DNA of 64,000 nucleotides, taken from NCBI GenBank assembly GCA_030549815.1, contig JAUQQQ010000009.1, positions 1 through 64,000 of the forward strand. The letters run 5' to 3'. The notes beneath the pieces are model-generated. The model had not been told where the DNA came from. It saw only the letters and a list, made by a program, of their open reading frames with translations, and searched no databases. This document shows, in pieces, positions 20,013-28,483 of the stretch (position 1 is its first letter; the number at the start of each line of letters is the position of its first letter). This DNA comes from a bacterium. GTDB lineage: Bacteria; DRYD01. Both the position numbers and the translations under genes were made by a program.

Positions 20013-21877
20013 TTACTATTCCCTTTTATCAGCTTATGAACCAAAATAATTAAAACAATAAATAAAATCAATGATAGATAAGGAGAAAAACTACCCAAAA
20101 TAGGAACATCAGTATCCGAAGGAGCAGGTAATAAATTGGAAGCAATCAAGAAAACAAAAATTATACCCAAAATAGTATCTCCCGCAATCAAGCCTGAACC
20201 TATTAGAACCTTTTTCTCTTCATCATTTTTTAATAAATTAGCAAACCAACCACCCAATAAAATCGGAATTGATAAACTAAGAGGAAGATAAACCCCAACC
20301 CCAAAAGCCAAAACAGAAAACCCTAACATTCTTGCTATCAAACCCAAAAACATACCAACTATTATTTCATTCCACTTTATATCACCTTGAAATATACTTT
20401 GAGACAATGTAGCGATTAAATTAGCCTGAGGAGCAGGTAATGGATTACTCGAAAAACCAGGAACAAAACCATAAACATTATTCAAAACAAAAATCAAATA
20501 ACTCAAAAAGAAGCTTGAAACAACAGCAGAAATTATACCAACAATTTGCTGATTTGCAGGAGTAGCTTTTACTAAAAAACCCGTTTTCAAATCCTGAGAC
20601 ATATCCCCTGCTATCGCTAAAGAAATACAAGCAATAACAGAAAGTATTAAAACTGCGACAATTCCATTTTCTCCAGACAACCCTATAAATTTCAAAGTAA
20701 GCGCCACGGCAATTAGTGTAGATATAGTCATTGCACTAACAGGTTGATTACTCGAACCAACCATCCCCACAATATAAGAAGAAACAGCAGTAAAAAGAAT
20801 AGCAAAAATTATCAAAACCAAAAACGATAAAAATTTACCCAAAACCGTAGATACAGGATTAACAAAAAAGAAAACAATCCCACCTATAAGGATTAATATC
20901 AAACCAACAGGTAAAGGTAAATCCTTAGAATAATTAGGATTATCATACCATAAACCCTTATGTGGATCCTTAACAAAAGAAACTTTAGACTCTTCTTTAC
21001 CAAAATTAAGAACAACCTTTAGAATAATAGGAAAAAACTGGATAAAAGAAAATATAGCACCCGTAATAATAACTCCAATCCCAATATACCTTACATAACT
21101 TTTGTAAATTTGAAAAGAAGATAAGTCAGGTTGAAACATACCTATTATAGGAATAATAACCCACCAAGCTATAAGAGCACCAGTTGCCATCATTACCCCA
21201 ATCCTCAAACCAACAATCATACCAACGCCAAAAAGAGCAGGCAACAAATCAATCGAAATAGTAAATTTTTTCAATGAAATCGGCAAATTGAAATTACCCA
21301 AACTGAAAGTAAAATTTTCTTCAACAATCTTATAAATTTTATCAGAAAATTTTAATTTTAAATTTTGAAGGATTTTAAAGATAGCAGAGATAATAAATCC
21401 CCAGAGTAAAAATTTTGCGTTTTCAGTGGCTTTTTGGCCAGTTTTTAAAACTTCAGCACAAGCAGTCCCCTCAGGATAAGGCAATACATCATGTTCATCG
21501 ACAATATGAGGCTTCCTAAAGAATATCATAAAAACAACTCCCCATAAACTTCCAATAAAAGTAAGGAGAACAATCATCCAATAGGAAGGGACATAATTAA
21601 TAACTCCTGTTTGATTAAGAATAAAAAAAGAAGGAACAGTAAATATAACCCCAGCAGCAACAGCCTGAGCAACAGAAGCCATTGTCTGGACCATGTTATT
21701 TTCCAAAATAGTCCCATTCTTAAGCAATTTTGTCAAAACAAGCATTGAAATAACAGCAGCAGGGATAGATGCAGCTACTGTCATACCTGCTTTCAAACCC
21801 AAATAAGCATTTGCCCCACTTAAAACAATACCAAGAATTATCCCCAAAAATACAGCCCTTAAAGTTAATTCCCTCAT
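20009..21877 (-). CDS. OPT-family oligopeptide or metal-chelate transporter
   Basis: A 622-residue transporter with about 14-16 transmembrane helices. The start LTLRAVFLGIILGIVLSGANAYLG and the motif PYPEGTACAEVL are diagnostic of the prokaryotic OPT family (TIGR00728/TIGR00733 type), as are GMSNQ-like GSSNQPVSAMT and DMSQDLKTGFLV. These proteins import peptides or metal complexes. It is coupled by ATGA both to secD before it and to the DUF5693-like gene after it, so all three share an mRNA. Substrate unknown. Confidence 0.9.
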   Translation of the reverse strand: MRELTLRAVFLGIILGIVLSGANAYLGLKAGMTVAASIPAAVISMLVLTKLLKNGTILENNMVQTMASVAQAVAAGVIFTVPSFFILNQTGVINYVPSYWMIVLLTFIGSLWGVVFMIFFRKPHIVDEHDVLPYPEGTACAEVLKTGQKATENAKFLLWGFIISAIFKILQNLKLKFSDKIYKIVEENFTFSLGNFNLPISLKKFTISIDLLPALFGVGMIVGLRIGVMMATGALIAWWVIIPIIGMFQPDLSSFQIYKSYVRYIGIGVIITGAIFSFIQFFPIILKVVLNFGKEESKVSFVKDPHKGLWYDNPNYSKDLPLPVGLILILIGGIVFFFVNPVSTVLGKFLSFLVLIIFAILFTAVSSYIVGMVGSSNQPVSAMTISTLIAVALTLKFIGLSGENGIVAVLILSVIACISLAIAGDMSQDLKTGFLVKATPANQQIVGIISAVVSSFFLSYLIFVLNNVYGFVPGFSSNPLPAPQANLIATLSQSIFQGDIKWNEIIVGMFLGLIARMLGFSVLAFGVGVYLPLSLSIPILLGGWFANLLKNDEEKKVLIGSGLIAGDTILGIIFVFLIASNLLPAPSDTDVPILGSFSPYLSLILFIVLIILVHKLIKGNSK

Positions 21878-23130
21878 TCTATACTTACCAATCTTGGATT
21901 ACTATAAAAAATTAAATACATTACAGTCTTTGTAACATAGATTGCAGTGAAGAAACTGACAACATTACCCCATAATAAAGCAAAACCAAATCCTTGTATG
22001 GTAGATGTCCCAAAAATCATCAAGATGATAGCAGCAATGATAGTAGTTAAATGGCTATCTAAGATAGTATCAAAAGATCTCGCAAAAGCTAAATCTAAGG
22101 AAGTATTTATCGGCTTACCAGCCCTTATTTCTTCCTTCAATCTTTCAAAGATCAAGATATTAGCATCAACGGCCATACCTATCGACAAAATAATACCTGC
22201 GATAGAACCTAAAGTCAAAACAGTATTACTAACAGAAATTATCCATAAGAAAAGCAATCCATAAAAAACGAGAGCAAAAACAGCAACCAAACCAGGAACC
22301 CTATAGAAAGTTATCATAAATAAAGCAACAATGGAAAGAGCGATAATTCCTGCCTCTAAACTCTTTTTCAAATGTTTTTCCCCCAAAGTAGGACCTATGG
22401 CATAAGCTTCCAAAACAACAGGTGGATAATCCAATTTACCAGCGTTTAAATATATAGCCAACTCTCTTGCTTCTTTAAGAGCACTATCTTTATCTTTTTG
22501 ACCTAACGTTATTATTCCACTTCCACCAGTAATAACAGACTGAACGATAGGAGCAGAAATTTCTTTTCCGTCAAAGTAAATATATATGGGTTTTTGTAAG
22601 TATTCTCTCGTTATTTGTTCAAATATTTTTGCACCTTCAGAATCGAGAGTAAAAGCGACATGTGGATAGTGGGTTGTAGGGTCATATTCTACAGTTGCTC
22701 TTATTATCCTATCCCCTGTAAGGACAGTTTTTTTTGTCATAATGCCAGTATTTGGATCATATTCATCAACCTTAAACTCAAGTTTTCCGACTTTTGTAAC
22801 TCTTTCTAATGCTTCATTAGTATCAGTAATTTCAGGTATTTCTATTATTACTCTATTTTTACCGGCTTGTTGAATTACAACCTCGTAAGTCCCTGTTGGG
22901 TTTAACCGCTTTTCTAATATTCCCATTATTTGCCTCATTTCACTATCACTTAGAATCCTTTTAGATGGGTCATAAATTTCCAACATAATGTGTATCCCAT
23001 ATCTCAAATCAAGCCCCAACTTTATAGGAACAGATTGATTCTTAGTTAATGGAAAAAATAGGTAATAAATAAAATATAATGTCAAAACTAATATACCTAT
23101 GGTCAAAGCAAATGATATTTGTCTATTCAT
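21874..23130 (-). CDS. secD: Protein translocase subunit SecD
   Basis: A 418-residue SecD. The first transmembrane helix (residues 8-28) is followed by LGLDLRYGIHIMLEI, the P1 domain with a KLDYPP loop, and five C-terminal helices including GMAVDANILIFERLKEE, the conserved RND motif. SecD with SecF uses proton motive force to complete Sec export. No secF lies next to it; the following gene is an OPT transporter. The start follows a weak ribosome-binding region. SecY at 9 kb is the other Sec component in this window. Confidence 0.94.
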   Translation of the reverse strand: MNRQISFALTIGILVLTLYFIYYLFFPLTKNQSVPIKLGLDLRYGIHIMLEIYDPSKRILSDSEMRQIMGILEKRLNPTGTYEVVIQQAGKNRVIIEIPEITDTNEALERVTKVGKLEFKVDEYDPNTGIMTKKTVLTGDRIIRATVEYDPTTHYPHVAFTLDSEGAKIFEQITREYLQKPIYIYFDGKEISAPIVQSVITGGSGIITLGQKDKDSALKEARELAIYLNAGKLDYPPVVLEAYAIGPTLGEKHLKKSLEAGIIALSIVALFMITFYRVPGLVAVFALVFYGLLFLWIISVSNTVLTLGSIAGIILSIGMAVDANILIFERLKEEIRAGKPINTSLDLAFARSFDTILDSHLTTIIAAIILMIFGTSTIQGFGFALLWGNVVSFFTAIYVTKTVMYLIFYSNPRLVSIE

Positions 23131-23447
23131 AAATTTAGAATTTATCCATTACTAACTTTTATCCTCCTCAAAAAACATAGAAAAACTAAAAGTATTCCTA
23201 CAAAAGGGTTTTTACACAAATCATTAAAAAGTATTCTGAGACAATAAATGATTTATCTCAGTATACTTTTAAATCAATACAATCATTACTAATATCATTA
23301 ATTGAATTAGTTCTCAATACCATATACACTTTAATGTATGAAATTCTTCTTATAGGTATATTTTTTCTTGTCTATAGATAATCAATAAAAGAAATTTTTT
23401 CAAATGATATAAAAGAAGCAATAATTAAAGAAGTTATCAAAACATTA
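23131..23447. other. Intergenic region with open remnant and long palindrome
   Basis: This 317-base stretch lies between the secD start and the small gene at 23448. From 23190 a frame stays open for 63 codons to a TAA at 23379-23381. It then continues in the same phase, without further stop, into the 23448-23858 gene. This is what a gene broken by a nonsense change looks like. No good start codon is present at the left end. Confidence 0.45.
23227..23270. repeat. 44-base imperfect palindrome
   Basis: The left arm (AAAAGTAT, mismatch, CTGAGA, then TAAAT) is the reverse complement of the right arm ATTTATCTCAGTATACTTTT, apart from one mismatch and a two-base bulge. The centre is about 4 bases. 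It lies inside the broken-gene remnant, so it might be an insertion, a mobile-element end or a transcription stop; I see no second copy in the window. Confidence 0.6.
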
Positions 23448-23858
23448 GTGGCAGAAAAAAAGATAATGATAGAAAAATTTGATAAAAAAGTTGATAGAAA
23501 TATCTTTAACAAAGGTTATTTTCCTTTTAGTCCAACAAAAATTAATAAAATGAATTTTTATTTTGAAATAGTACATCCACCTTTTTATATACAAGCGACA
23601 GAAATTAAATTTTTTAAAGTATCACACTCATACAAAAGTTATTCATATAACTTAGTGTCAAGTGGTATATTACTAAAAATAAAATCAACAGATGAATTTA
23701 AAGTAGAAGACATTAATATAAAAGATATTTTCCATGCAACGTCAAAAACCTACTATAAAGGTGATTTTTTATACATATACATTCCTTATTCTTCAAAAAG
23801 TGAGTTTTATATTCTTTTAGTAAAATTGAATATTTACCCTTGCTTAATGAGATATTAG
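23448..23858 (+). CDS. Hypothetical protein, probably the 3' part of a disrupted gene
   Basis: A 136-residue frame beginning at a GTG with no clear ribosome-binding site. I do not recognise it. The sequence is Tyr/Phe/Lys-rich with alternating beta-like segments (NFYFEIVHPPFYI, GDFLYIYIPYSS). The same phase is open upstream for 22 codons to a TAA and beyond that for 63 codons, so the present start may be an internal codon of a decayed gene. It is convergent with tRNA-Val, and its stop lies 28 bases from the tRNA. Confidence 0.4.
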   Translation: MAEKKIMIEKFDKKVDRNIFNKGYFPFSPTKINKMNFYFEIVHPPFYIQATEIKFFKVSHSYKSYSYNLVSSGILLKIKSTDEFKVEDINIKDIFHATSKTYYKGDFLYIYIPYSSKSEFYILLVKLNIYPCLMRY

Positions 23859-23886
23859 ATATATTTTGGGCTATAATAAAATTAAG

Positions 23887-23960
23887 TGGGCGAGACAGGA
23901 GTTGAACCTGTGACCTCTTGCATGTCACGCAAGCGCTCTAACCACCTGAGCTACCCGCCC
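23887..23960 (-). tRNA. tRNA-Val (anticodon GAC)
   Basis: A 74-base tRNA on the minus strand. Acceptor GGGCGGG pairs with CUCGCCC (one G-U). D arm is GCUCAGGUGGUUAGAGC. Anticodon stem CUUGC/GCAAG holds loop GUGACAU, giving GAC. T arm is ACAGG-UUCAACU-CCUGU. CCA is not encoded. A TTGACA sits about 30 bases upstream with TATAAA after it, but the 14-base spacing is short for a promoter. Confidence 0.97.
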
Positions 23961-24011
23961 TTACTCTTTATATAATTCTTCTTTTTTGTCAAAAATCCTT
24001 TTAAATTTTTT

Positions 24012-24083
24012 AGCTGGGGATGGGAATCGAACCCACGACCTGCTCATTACGAGTGAGCTGCTCTACCCCTGAGCTACCCCAGC
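24012..24083 (-). tRNA. tRNA-Thr (anticodon CGU)
   Basis: A 72-base tRNA on the minus strand. Acceptor GCUGGGG pairs with CCCCAGC, discriminator U. Anticodon stem GCUCA/UGAGC holds loop CUCGUAA, giving CGU. T arm is GUGGG-UUCGAUU-CCCAU. CCA is not encoded. It lies 51 bases upstream of tRNA-Val in the same direction, so the two may be transcribed together. Confidence 0.97.
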
Positions 24084-24152
24084 AAAGATACCTTTTCATA
24101 TTATTCTACAACTATCTTTTCCCTTCCTACTATCAAAACAAAAAGCATAAGT

Positions 24153-24166
24153 TTGGAATATTCCAA
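24153..24166. repeat. 14-bp perfect palindrome
   Basis: TTGGAATATTCCAA is fully self-complementary. It sits 5 bases past the stop of the beta-propeller gene and 69 bases upstream of tRNA-Thr. It could be an operator or chance in AT-rich sequence; no second copy was seen. Confidence 0.4.
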
Positions 24167-24171
24167 TGAAT

Positions 24172-25482
24172 CTACTTCTGATAATAAACTAACCTTGCTA
24201 CTGGAACTACGGTAAAATAATCCCTATAAACCCGGAACCAATACAAATTTTCATTAAAAACAACTAAATATCCATTTATTGGAAAATTTGAATGACTAAA
24301 ATTGTAAATATACCTTGTTTTTGCAAATTCAAAAATTTGATTACTAAATGCCCAATTGTCTGTGTCAACTATTAAAAACTCTCCTATCCTTGTGTAAAAA
24401 GTCCTGGAAAAACTCCGACCTTTCTTCTTTCTATAATCATAAACTCTATAATCAACATTAAACATCTGCCTTCGCGAATTAATAAAATACAACTTATCAC
24501 CAAATAAACAAAAATCAAAATATAGTATATCAAAATTATTTTCGGAAGTAAAAGTATCTACAGTAAAATAACTTAAATTTTTATCATAATCATAAAAAGC
24601 GTAGTCTTCTGAATCATACCAATAATCATTGGTTATTTTTGAATACTTAAAAGCCACAAACACATCTGTTAAATAGTTATAAACATAAATTTTTTCAATA
24701 GTTGGGACAACGATATAAGGATAATAAAAATACAAGCCCCTTGGTGTTTTAGGAAAATCCCTTTTCCTTTGAATTTTGAAATCATTTTTACTTATAATAT
24801 AAAGTCCTTTTACAGATGCTACTGCAAAATGATTTTCATCAATAAAAACAATACCACTAACATTAGCTCCAAGATTATACTTACCAATTAGATTTCCATC
24901 ATTTTTACTAAAAACATTTAATTTGTCGTAATGATCAACCACGAATACAAATTTATCATCTGCCGTAACATACCTTACACCATTTACTTGCAAATTTATT
25001 ACTTTTGAATTTTTTACATCATATATTCCTCCATTATAAAATACCAAATCACTACGGATAAAAAATCCATCTTTAAAATCTGGTATTTTTCTGATATTCT
25101 TAATACTCTGTTCATAAAGTTCAGAATCTATTCTACAAAAACTAATACTTCCATCTTTTTCAAGAGAATATATTTCTAAATTCTGTTGATTAATCAAATA
25201 ATAATTTTTATAACCAACTTCAACAGTTTTAACTATAGAGAAATCTTTATTGAAAAAGAAAATCTTATTATTTTTTTCAGGAATTATTAAATATTGATTA
25301 AAAACAAAAGGTTTTGAAGAGAGGGAAATATTAAAAGATAACCCATCTTGAGCATTAACACCAAAAATTATGAAAATAAATAGAAAAACAATGAAAATAA
25401 AAGGGCTTCTTTCGAGGTATCCTAAGGACATTCTTGATTTGGAAGTAATTCCCAAATCACTTTTAGTTGGGGATGCCTCCAA
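24172..25482 (-). CDS. Secreted protein of unknown function, WD40/PQQ-like beta-propeller
   Basis: About 436 residues. I choose the TTG at 25482 because GGGAGGA lies 5 bases ahead; a TTG at 25497 and an ATG at 25431 are alternatives. Residues about 25-45 are a strong hydrophobic signal helix ending GVNA. The rest repeats short beta-strand units (KFVFVVDHYDKLNVFSK, NHFAVASVKGLYIISK, KIYVYNYLTDVFVAFKYS), as in propellers. There are no catalytic motifs. The N-terminal 30 residues before the helix are encoded by a palindrome-rich stretch that may be an inserted repeat. It is followed by tRNA-Thr. Confidence 0.65.
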   Translation of the reverse strand: MEASPTKSDLGITSKSRMSLGYLERSPFIFIVFLFIFIIFGVNAQDGLSFNISLSSKPFVFNQYLIIPEKNNKIFFFNKDFSIVKTVEVGYKNYYLINQQNLEIYSLEKDGSISFCRIDSELYEQSIKNIRKIPDFKDGFFIRSDLVFYNGGIYDVKNSKVINLQVNGVRYVTADDKFVFVVDHYDKLNVFSKNDGNLIGKYNLGANVSGIVFIDENHFAVASVKGLYIISKNDFKIQRKRDFPKTPRGLYFYYPYIVVPTIEKIYVYNYLTDVFVAFKYSKITNDYWYDSEDYAFYDYDKNLSYFTVDTFTSENNFDILYFDFCLFGDKLYFINSRRQMFNVDYRVYDYRKKKGRSFSRTFYTRIGEFLIVDTDNWAFSNQIFEFAKTRYIYNFSHSNFPINGYLVVFNENLYWFRVYRDYFTVVPVARLVYYQK

Positions 25483-25483
25483 C
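25414..25483. repeat. Cluster of short palindromes, possible REP-like element
   Basis: Three inverted repeats lie close together: TCCTAAGGA (25420-25428), GATTTGG/CCAAATC (25436-25458) and GTTGG/CCAAC (25466-25483). Inner bases extend the last two partially. They are more GC-rich than the surroundings and encode the N-terminus of the beta-propeller protein. This resembles a palindromic element inserted at a gene start. Only one copy is in the window, so repetition is unproven. Confidence 0.35.
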
Positions 25484-25549
25484 TTTACTCCTCCCAATAA
25501 TCACAATACATCATAAATCGATAGAAAAATCAAATAATTCAATTATTCT

Positions 25550-26215
25550 TCAATATTCTTTTTCAGCAGTTTCAATGTCTAAAGGATTATTATCCATAAT
25601 AATAAGCTTTCCTTCTTTTATTTCAGAGGATGCTGGTTTAGAATCTTGGTATATTTCTGTTTCTATGAAAGATGTCTCAGTAGGGAATTTTAATTGAGAC
25701 ATTTCTGCTTTATTTGTAGCTAACTGATTTTCAACTTCTTGTTTAGCGGCAAACTCTATTTCTTCAGGTGTAGCTCCAACTTTTTTTGCTAATTCACTAA
25801 ATATTCTTTTTTCTCTATCTACTGTTTTTGTTTCAAATCCTACTTCTTCCACACCTTCTTCTTCTTGGACAGTTACATTTTCGTGCTGCTCAAGTAATCC
25901 TGCTTCTTTGGCTCCTTCTTCAATAAGTAATTCTTCATCAATCATCACTGCATCTTCATCCAATTCTTTATTAGTTAAGCTTTGGTTTATTAATCCCGTA
26001 TTTTTTGCATTTTGCTCCAATTCTTTAGTTTGGTTATGTTTGTCTAAAATCTGGTGTTGGAGATTAGTATCATAAGCTTGTTTTTCCACCTTTTGCTGAT
26101 CTGTAGTTTTCTTTGACATTGCACCATAAGTTGATGCTACATTTTTAGCTCCTTTCTCAATAAGCTTATTAATCAAATCATTTGGGTTCATTCCTGACGG
26201 ATTTATGCCTGACAT
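25550..26215 (-). CDS. Acidic hypothetical protein
   Basis: Not recognised. A 221-residue soluble protein with ATG preceded by AAGGAGG. Residues 1-80 are Asn/Lys/Gln-rich and helical. Residues about 80-130 are strongly acidic (DELDE- and EEGVEEVG-type strings), then comes a helical region and a Pro/Ser-rich tail. It has no Cys, signal or membrane segment. It lies 67 bases upstream of the beta-propeller gene and diverges from nuoL. It might be a structural or adaptor protein; composition is the only evidence. Confidence 0.7.
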   Translation of the reverse strand: MSGINPSGMNPNDLINKLIEKGAKNVASTYGAMSKKTTDQQKVEKQAYDTNLQHQILDKHNQTKELEQNAKNTGLINQSLTNKELDEDAVMIDEELLIEEGAKEAGLLEQHENVTVQEEEGVEEVGFETKTVDREKRIFSELAKKVGATPEEIEFAAKQEVENQLATNKAEMSQLKFPTETSFIETEIYQDSKPASSEIKEGKLIIMDNNPLDIETAEKEY

Positions 26216-26350
26216 CTCTTTATCCTCCTTTCTATATTTTGATTTGCCAAAATCTTCGCACTTTCCTTCCTTATGATAATATTAAAAAATCAAACATAAA
26301 TTACCCTTAAAATTTTGTAAAAAAAATGTTAAAAATAAAATAAGTTTATT

Positions 26351-26381
26351 TTGACAAGGGAAGAATACAAAAAAATATAAT
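26351..26381 (+). promoter_or_regulatory. Sigma-70-type promoter ahead of nuoL
   Basis: A perfect TTGACA at 26351-26356 and a perfect TATAAT at 26376-26381 are separated by 19 bases, with the nuoL ATG 47 bases downstream and GGGAGGG before it. This is the clearest promoter in the window. It probably drives nuoL and the following TPR genes. Confidence 0.65.
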
Positions 26382-26427
26382 TTTTAATTTAAGTAGGTAA
26401 AAAGGAAAAATTAGGGAGGGTTTATTA

Positions 26428-28431
26428 ATGTTAGAAATCATTGCCACACTTACTCCTCTGCTTCCACTAATTGCTTTCTTTGTAGTAGCACTTCTTGTCT
26501 TTATATTTGAGAAGCCCCAACAAAAACTAAAATTAAATAAATTAATTTACTCTTCAATAACAATAAGTGCCATCTTCTTTTCTATGATTTTTAGCTTTAT
26601 CATTTTCTTCAACCAATTAGGTAAAGAGCATTTGATCATTAATCTATACTCCTGGATCTCTTTCATACCGATAAATATTGGTTTTCTATATGATAGTTTA
26701 AGTTTATTTGTTTTGCTTATGGTAACTGTTGTTGTTCTAATGATTCAGATTTACTCAACGGGATACATGGAAGAAGATCGAGATTATCCTCGTTTTTTTG
26801 CTTACCTCAGTTTATTTACATCAGGAATGCTAATAACAGTTCTTGCATCATCTTTAGTTACTTTTATAATAGGCTGGGAAATAATGGGGCTGTGTTCCTA
26901 TTTATTAATAGGTTATTGGTATCACAAAGATAGCGCAGCAAGGGCTGCAAAAAAAGCATTCTTCATTACAAGATTAGGAGACCTGGGATTACTGCTTGCA
27001 ATGTTTATCTTAATATCCAATGGTATTAGTTTAGATATTGTTGAATTAAACAAATATTTTTCAAATGTAGAATTGATAAAAGGGTTAATTGTATTAGTAC
27101 CAATAGGGATAATGATATCTGCATTTGGTAAATCCGCCCAATTTCCTTTGCACGTATGGTTACCAGATGCGATGGAAGGTCCAACTCCCGTGTCAGCATT
27201 AATCCATGCAGCTACGATGGTAGCAGCAGGAGTCTATTTTATAGCCAGACTCTACCCAATGTTCTATAATACTGAAATATTTGGGATCAAATTAGTTGCA
27301 ATAATAGGATTAATAGGAGCAACATCCGCATTCTTGGCCGCAACAATGGGATTAGTAAACAGAGATATAAAAAGAATTTTGGCTTATTCAACAATGAGTC
27401 AATTGGGATATATGTTTATGGCGTTATCAAGTGCAGGTGCAGGAATAATAGCAGCAATATTCCACTTAATAACACACGGATTTTTTAAAGCACTCCTCTT
27501 CATGAGTGCAGGAAATGTTATAACAGCGATAGAAAGAGCTCATCATAAATTAGAACATGAACATCATCATACAAAACATATAGACCCTAATGACATATGG
27601 TTGCATAATAATTTAAAGAAAACGTTAAAACAAACATTTTGGTTATTTCTAGTAGGAACATTAGCTCTTGCAGGATTATTCCCATTTAGTGGATTCTTCA
27701 GTAAAGATGAAATATTATTAGCCGTATATAAAGAATACCCAATATTCTTCTTAATAGGTTTTATCACAGTTCTTTTAACTTCCTTCTATATGGGAAGAAT
27801 AATATGGGTTTCATTCATTAAAGAAAAATCAGAAAAAGAAATAAAAGAAACAGGCATAGATTACGAAACAGCTTCAAAAATAAACTCAAATCTAAAAGAA
27901 GTGCCACCAAATATGACCATTCCCTTATGGATACTTGCATTCTTATCGTTAGCGGGAGGAATTATAAACCTTCCTTTTGACACTGGAATTATTCCAAAAC
28001 ACTTCATGGGACATTACTTTGAAGAACTTTATCCAATAAAATTTGAGCATGGAGAATTTAACATTTTAATGGCATCACTTTCAACAATTCTTATATTAAT
28101 AGGTTTTGCTTTAGGATATATTATTTATGTTATAAATTCAAACAGAAAAATACCAATGTTTTTGGAATCCATTTATAAAATATTAGTAAATCGATACTAT
28201 ATTGATGATATATATGATTCATTTTACAGGAACATAATGAAACCAATATCAACATTCTTTTCTTTTATCGATAATAAAATTATCGTAAAAATGATAACAA
28301 AATTAGCTTCGGAAACATCCATGATTTCCTTAACATTAAGAAAAATACTAAATGGATTATTTTACAATTACTACATTTGGGTAATATTAGGATTAATAAT
28401 TGGGATACTTGGGGTGTTTTTTAACAAATAA
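26428..28431 (+). CDS. nuoL: NADH-quinone oxidoreductase subunit L (NuoL)-like antiporter subunit
   Basis: A 667-residue protein with about 16 transmembrane helices. It has the NuoL/MrpA-type antiporter core: GWEIMGLCSYLLIGYWY with its key Glu, KSAQFPLHVWLPDAMEGPTPVSALIHAATMV, and THGFFKALLFMSAG with conserved Lys. The C-terminal extension of NuoL is present (GRYY-like NRYYIDD, then the last helix). NuoL pumps protons in complex I. No other nuo or mrp gene is adjacent, so this subunit is an orphan here and must assemble with products encoded elsewhere. It has its own promoter. Confidence 0.92.
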   Translation: MLEIIATLTPLLPLIAFFVVALLVFIFEKPQQKLKLNKLIYSSITISAIFFSMIFSFIIFFNQLGKEHLIINLYSWISFIPINIGFLYDSLSLFVLLMVTVVVLMIQIYSTGYMEEDRDYPRFFAYLSLFTSGMLITVLASSLVTFIIGWEIMGLCSYLLIGYWYHKDSAARAAKKAFFITRLGDLGLLLAMFILISNGISLDIVELNKYFSNVELIKGLIVLVPIGIMISAFGKSAQFPLHVWLPDAMEGPTPVSALIHAATMVAAGVYFIARLYPMFYNTEIFGIKLVAIIGLIGATSAFLAATMGLVNRDIKRILAYSTMSQLGYMFMALSSAGAGIIAAIFHLITHGFFKALLFMSAGNVITAIERAHHKLEHEHHHTKHIDPNDIWLHNNLKKTLKQTFWLFLVGTLALAGLFPFSGFFSKDEILLAVYKEYPIFFLIGFITVLLTSFYMGRIIWVSFIKEKSEKEIKETGIDYETASKINSNLKEVPPNMTIPLWILAFLSLAGGIINLPFDTGIIPKHFMGHYFEELYPIKFEHGEFNILMASLSTILILIGFALGYIIYVINSNRKIPMFLESIYKILVNRYYIDDIYDSFYRNIMKPISTFFSFIDNKIIVKMITKLASETSMISLTLRKILNGLFYNYYIWVILGLIIGILGVFFNK

Positions 28432-28483
28432 TTTAAGGAGTATTGAATAATTTTGTGGAATATATATAAATAGAGAACTAATT

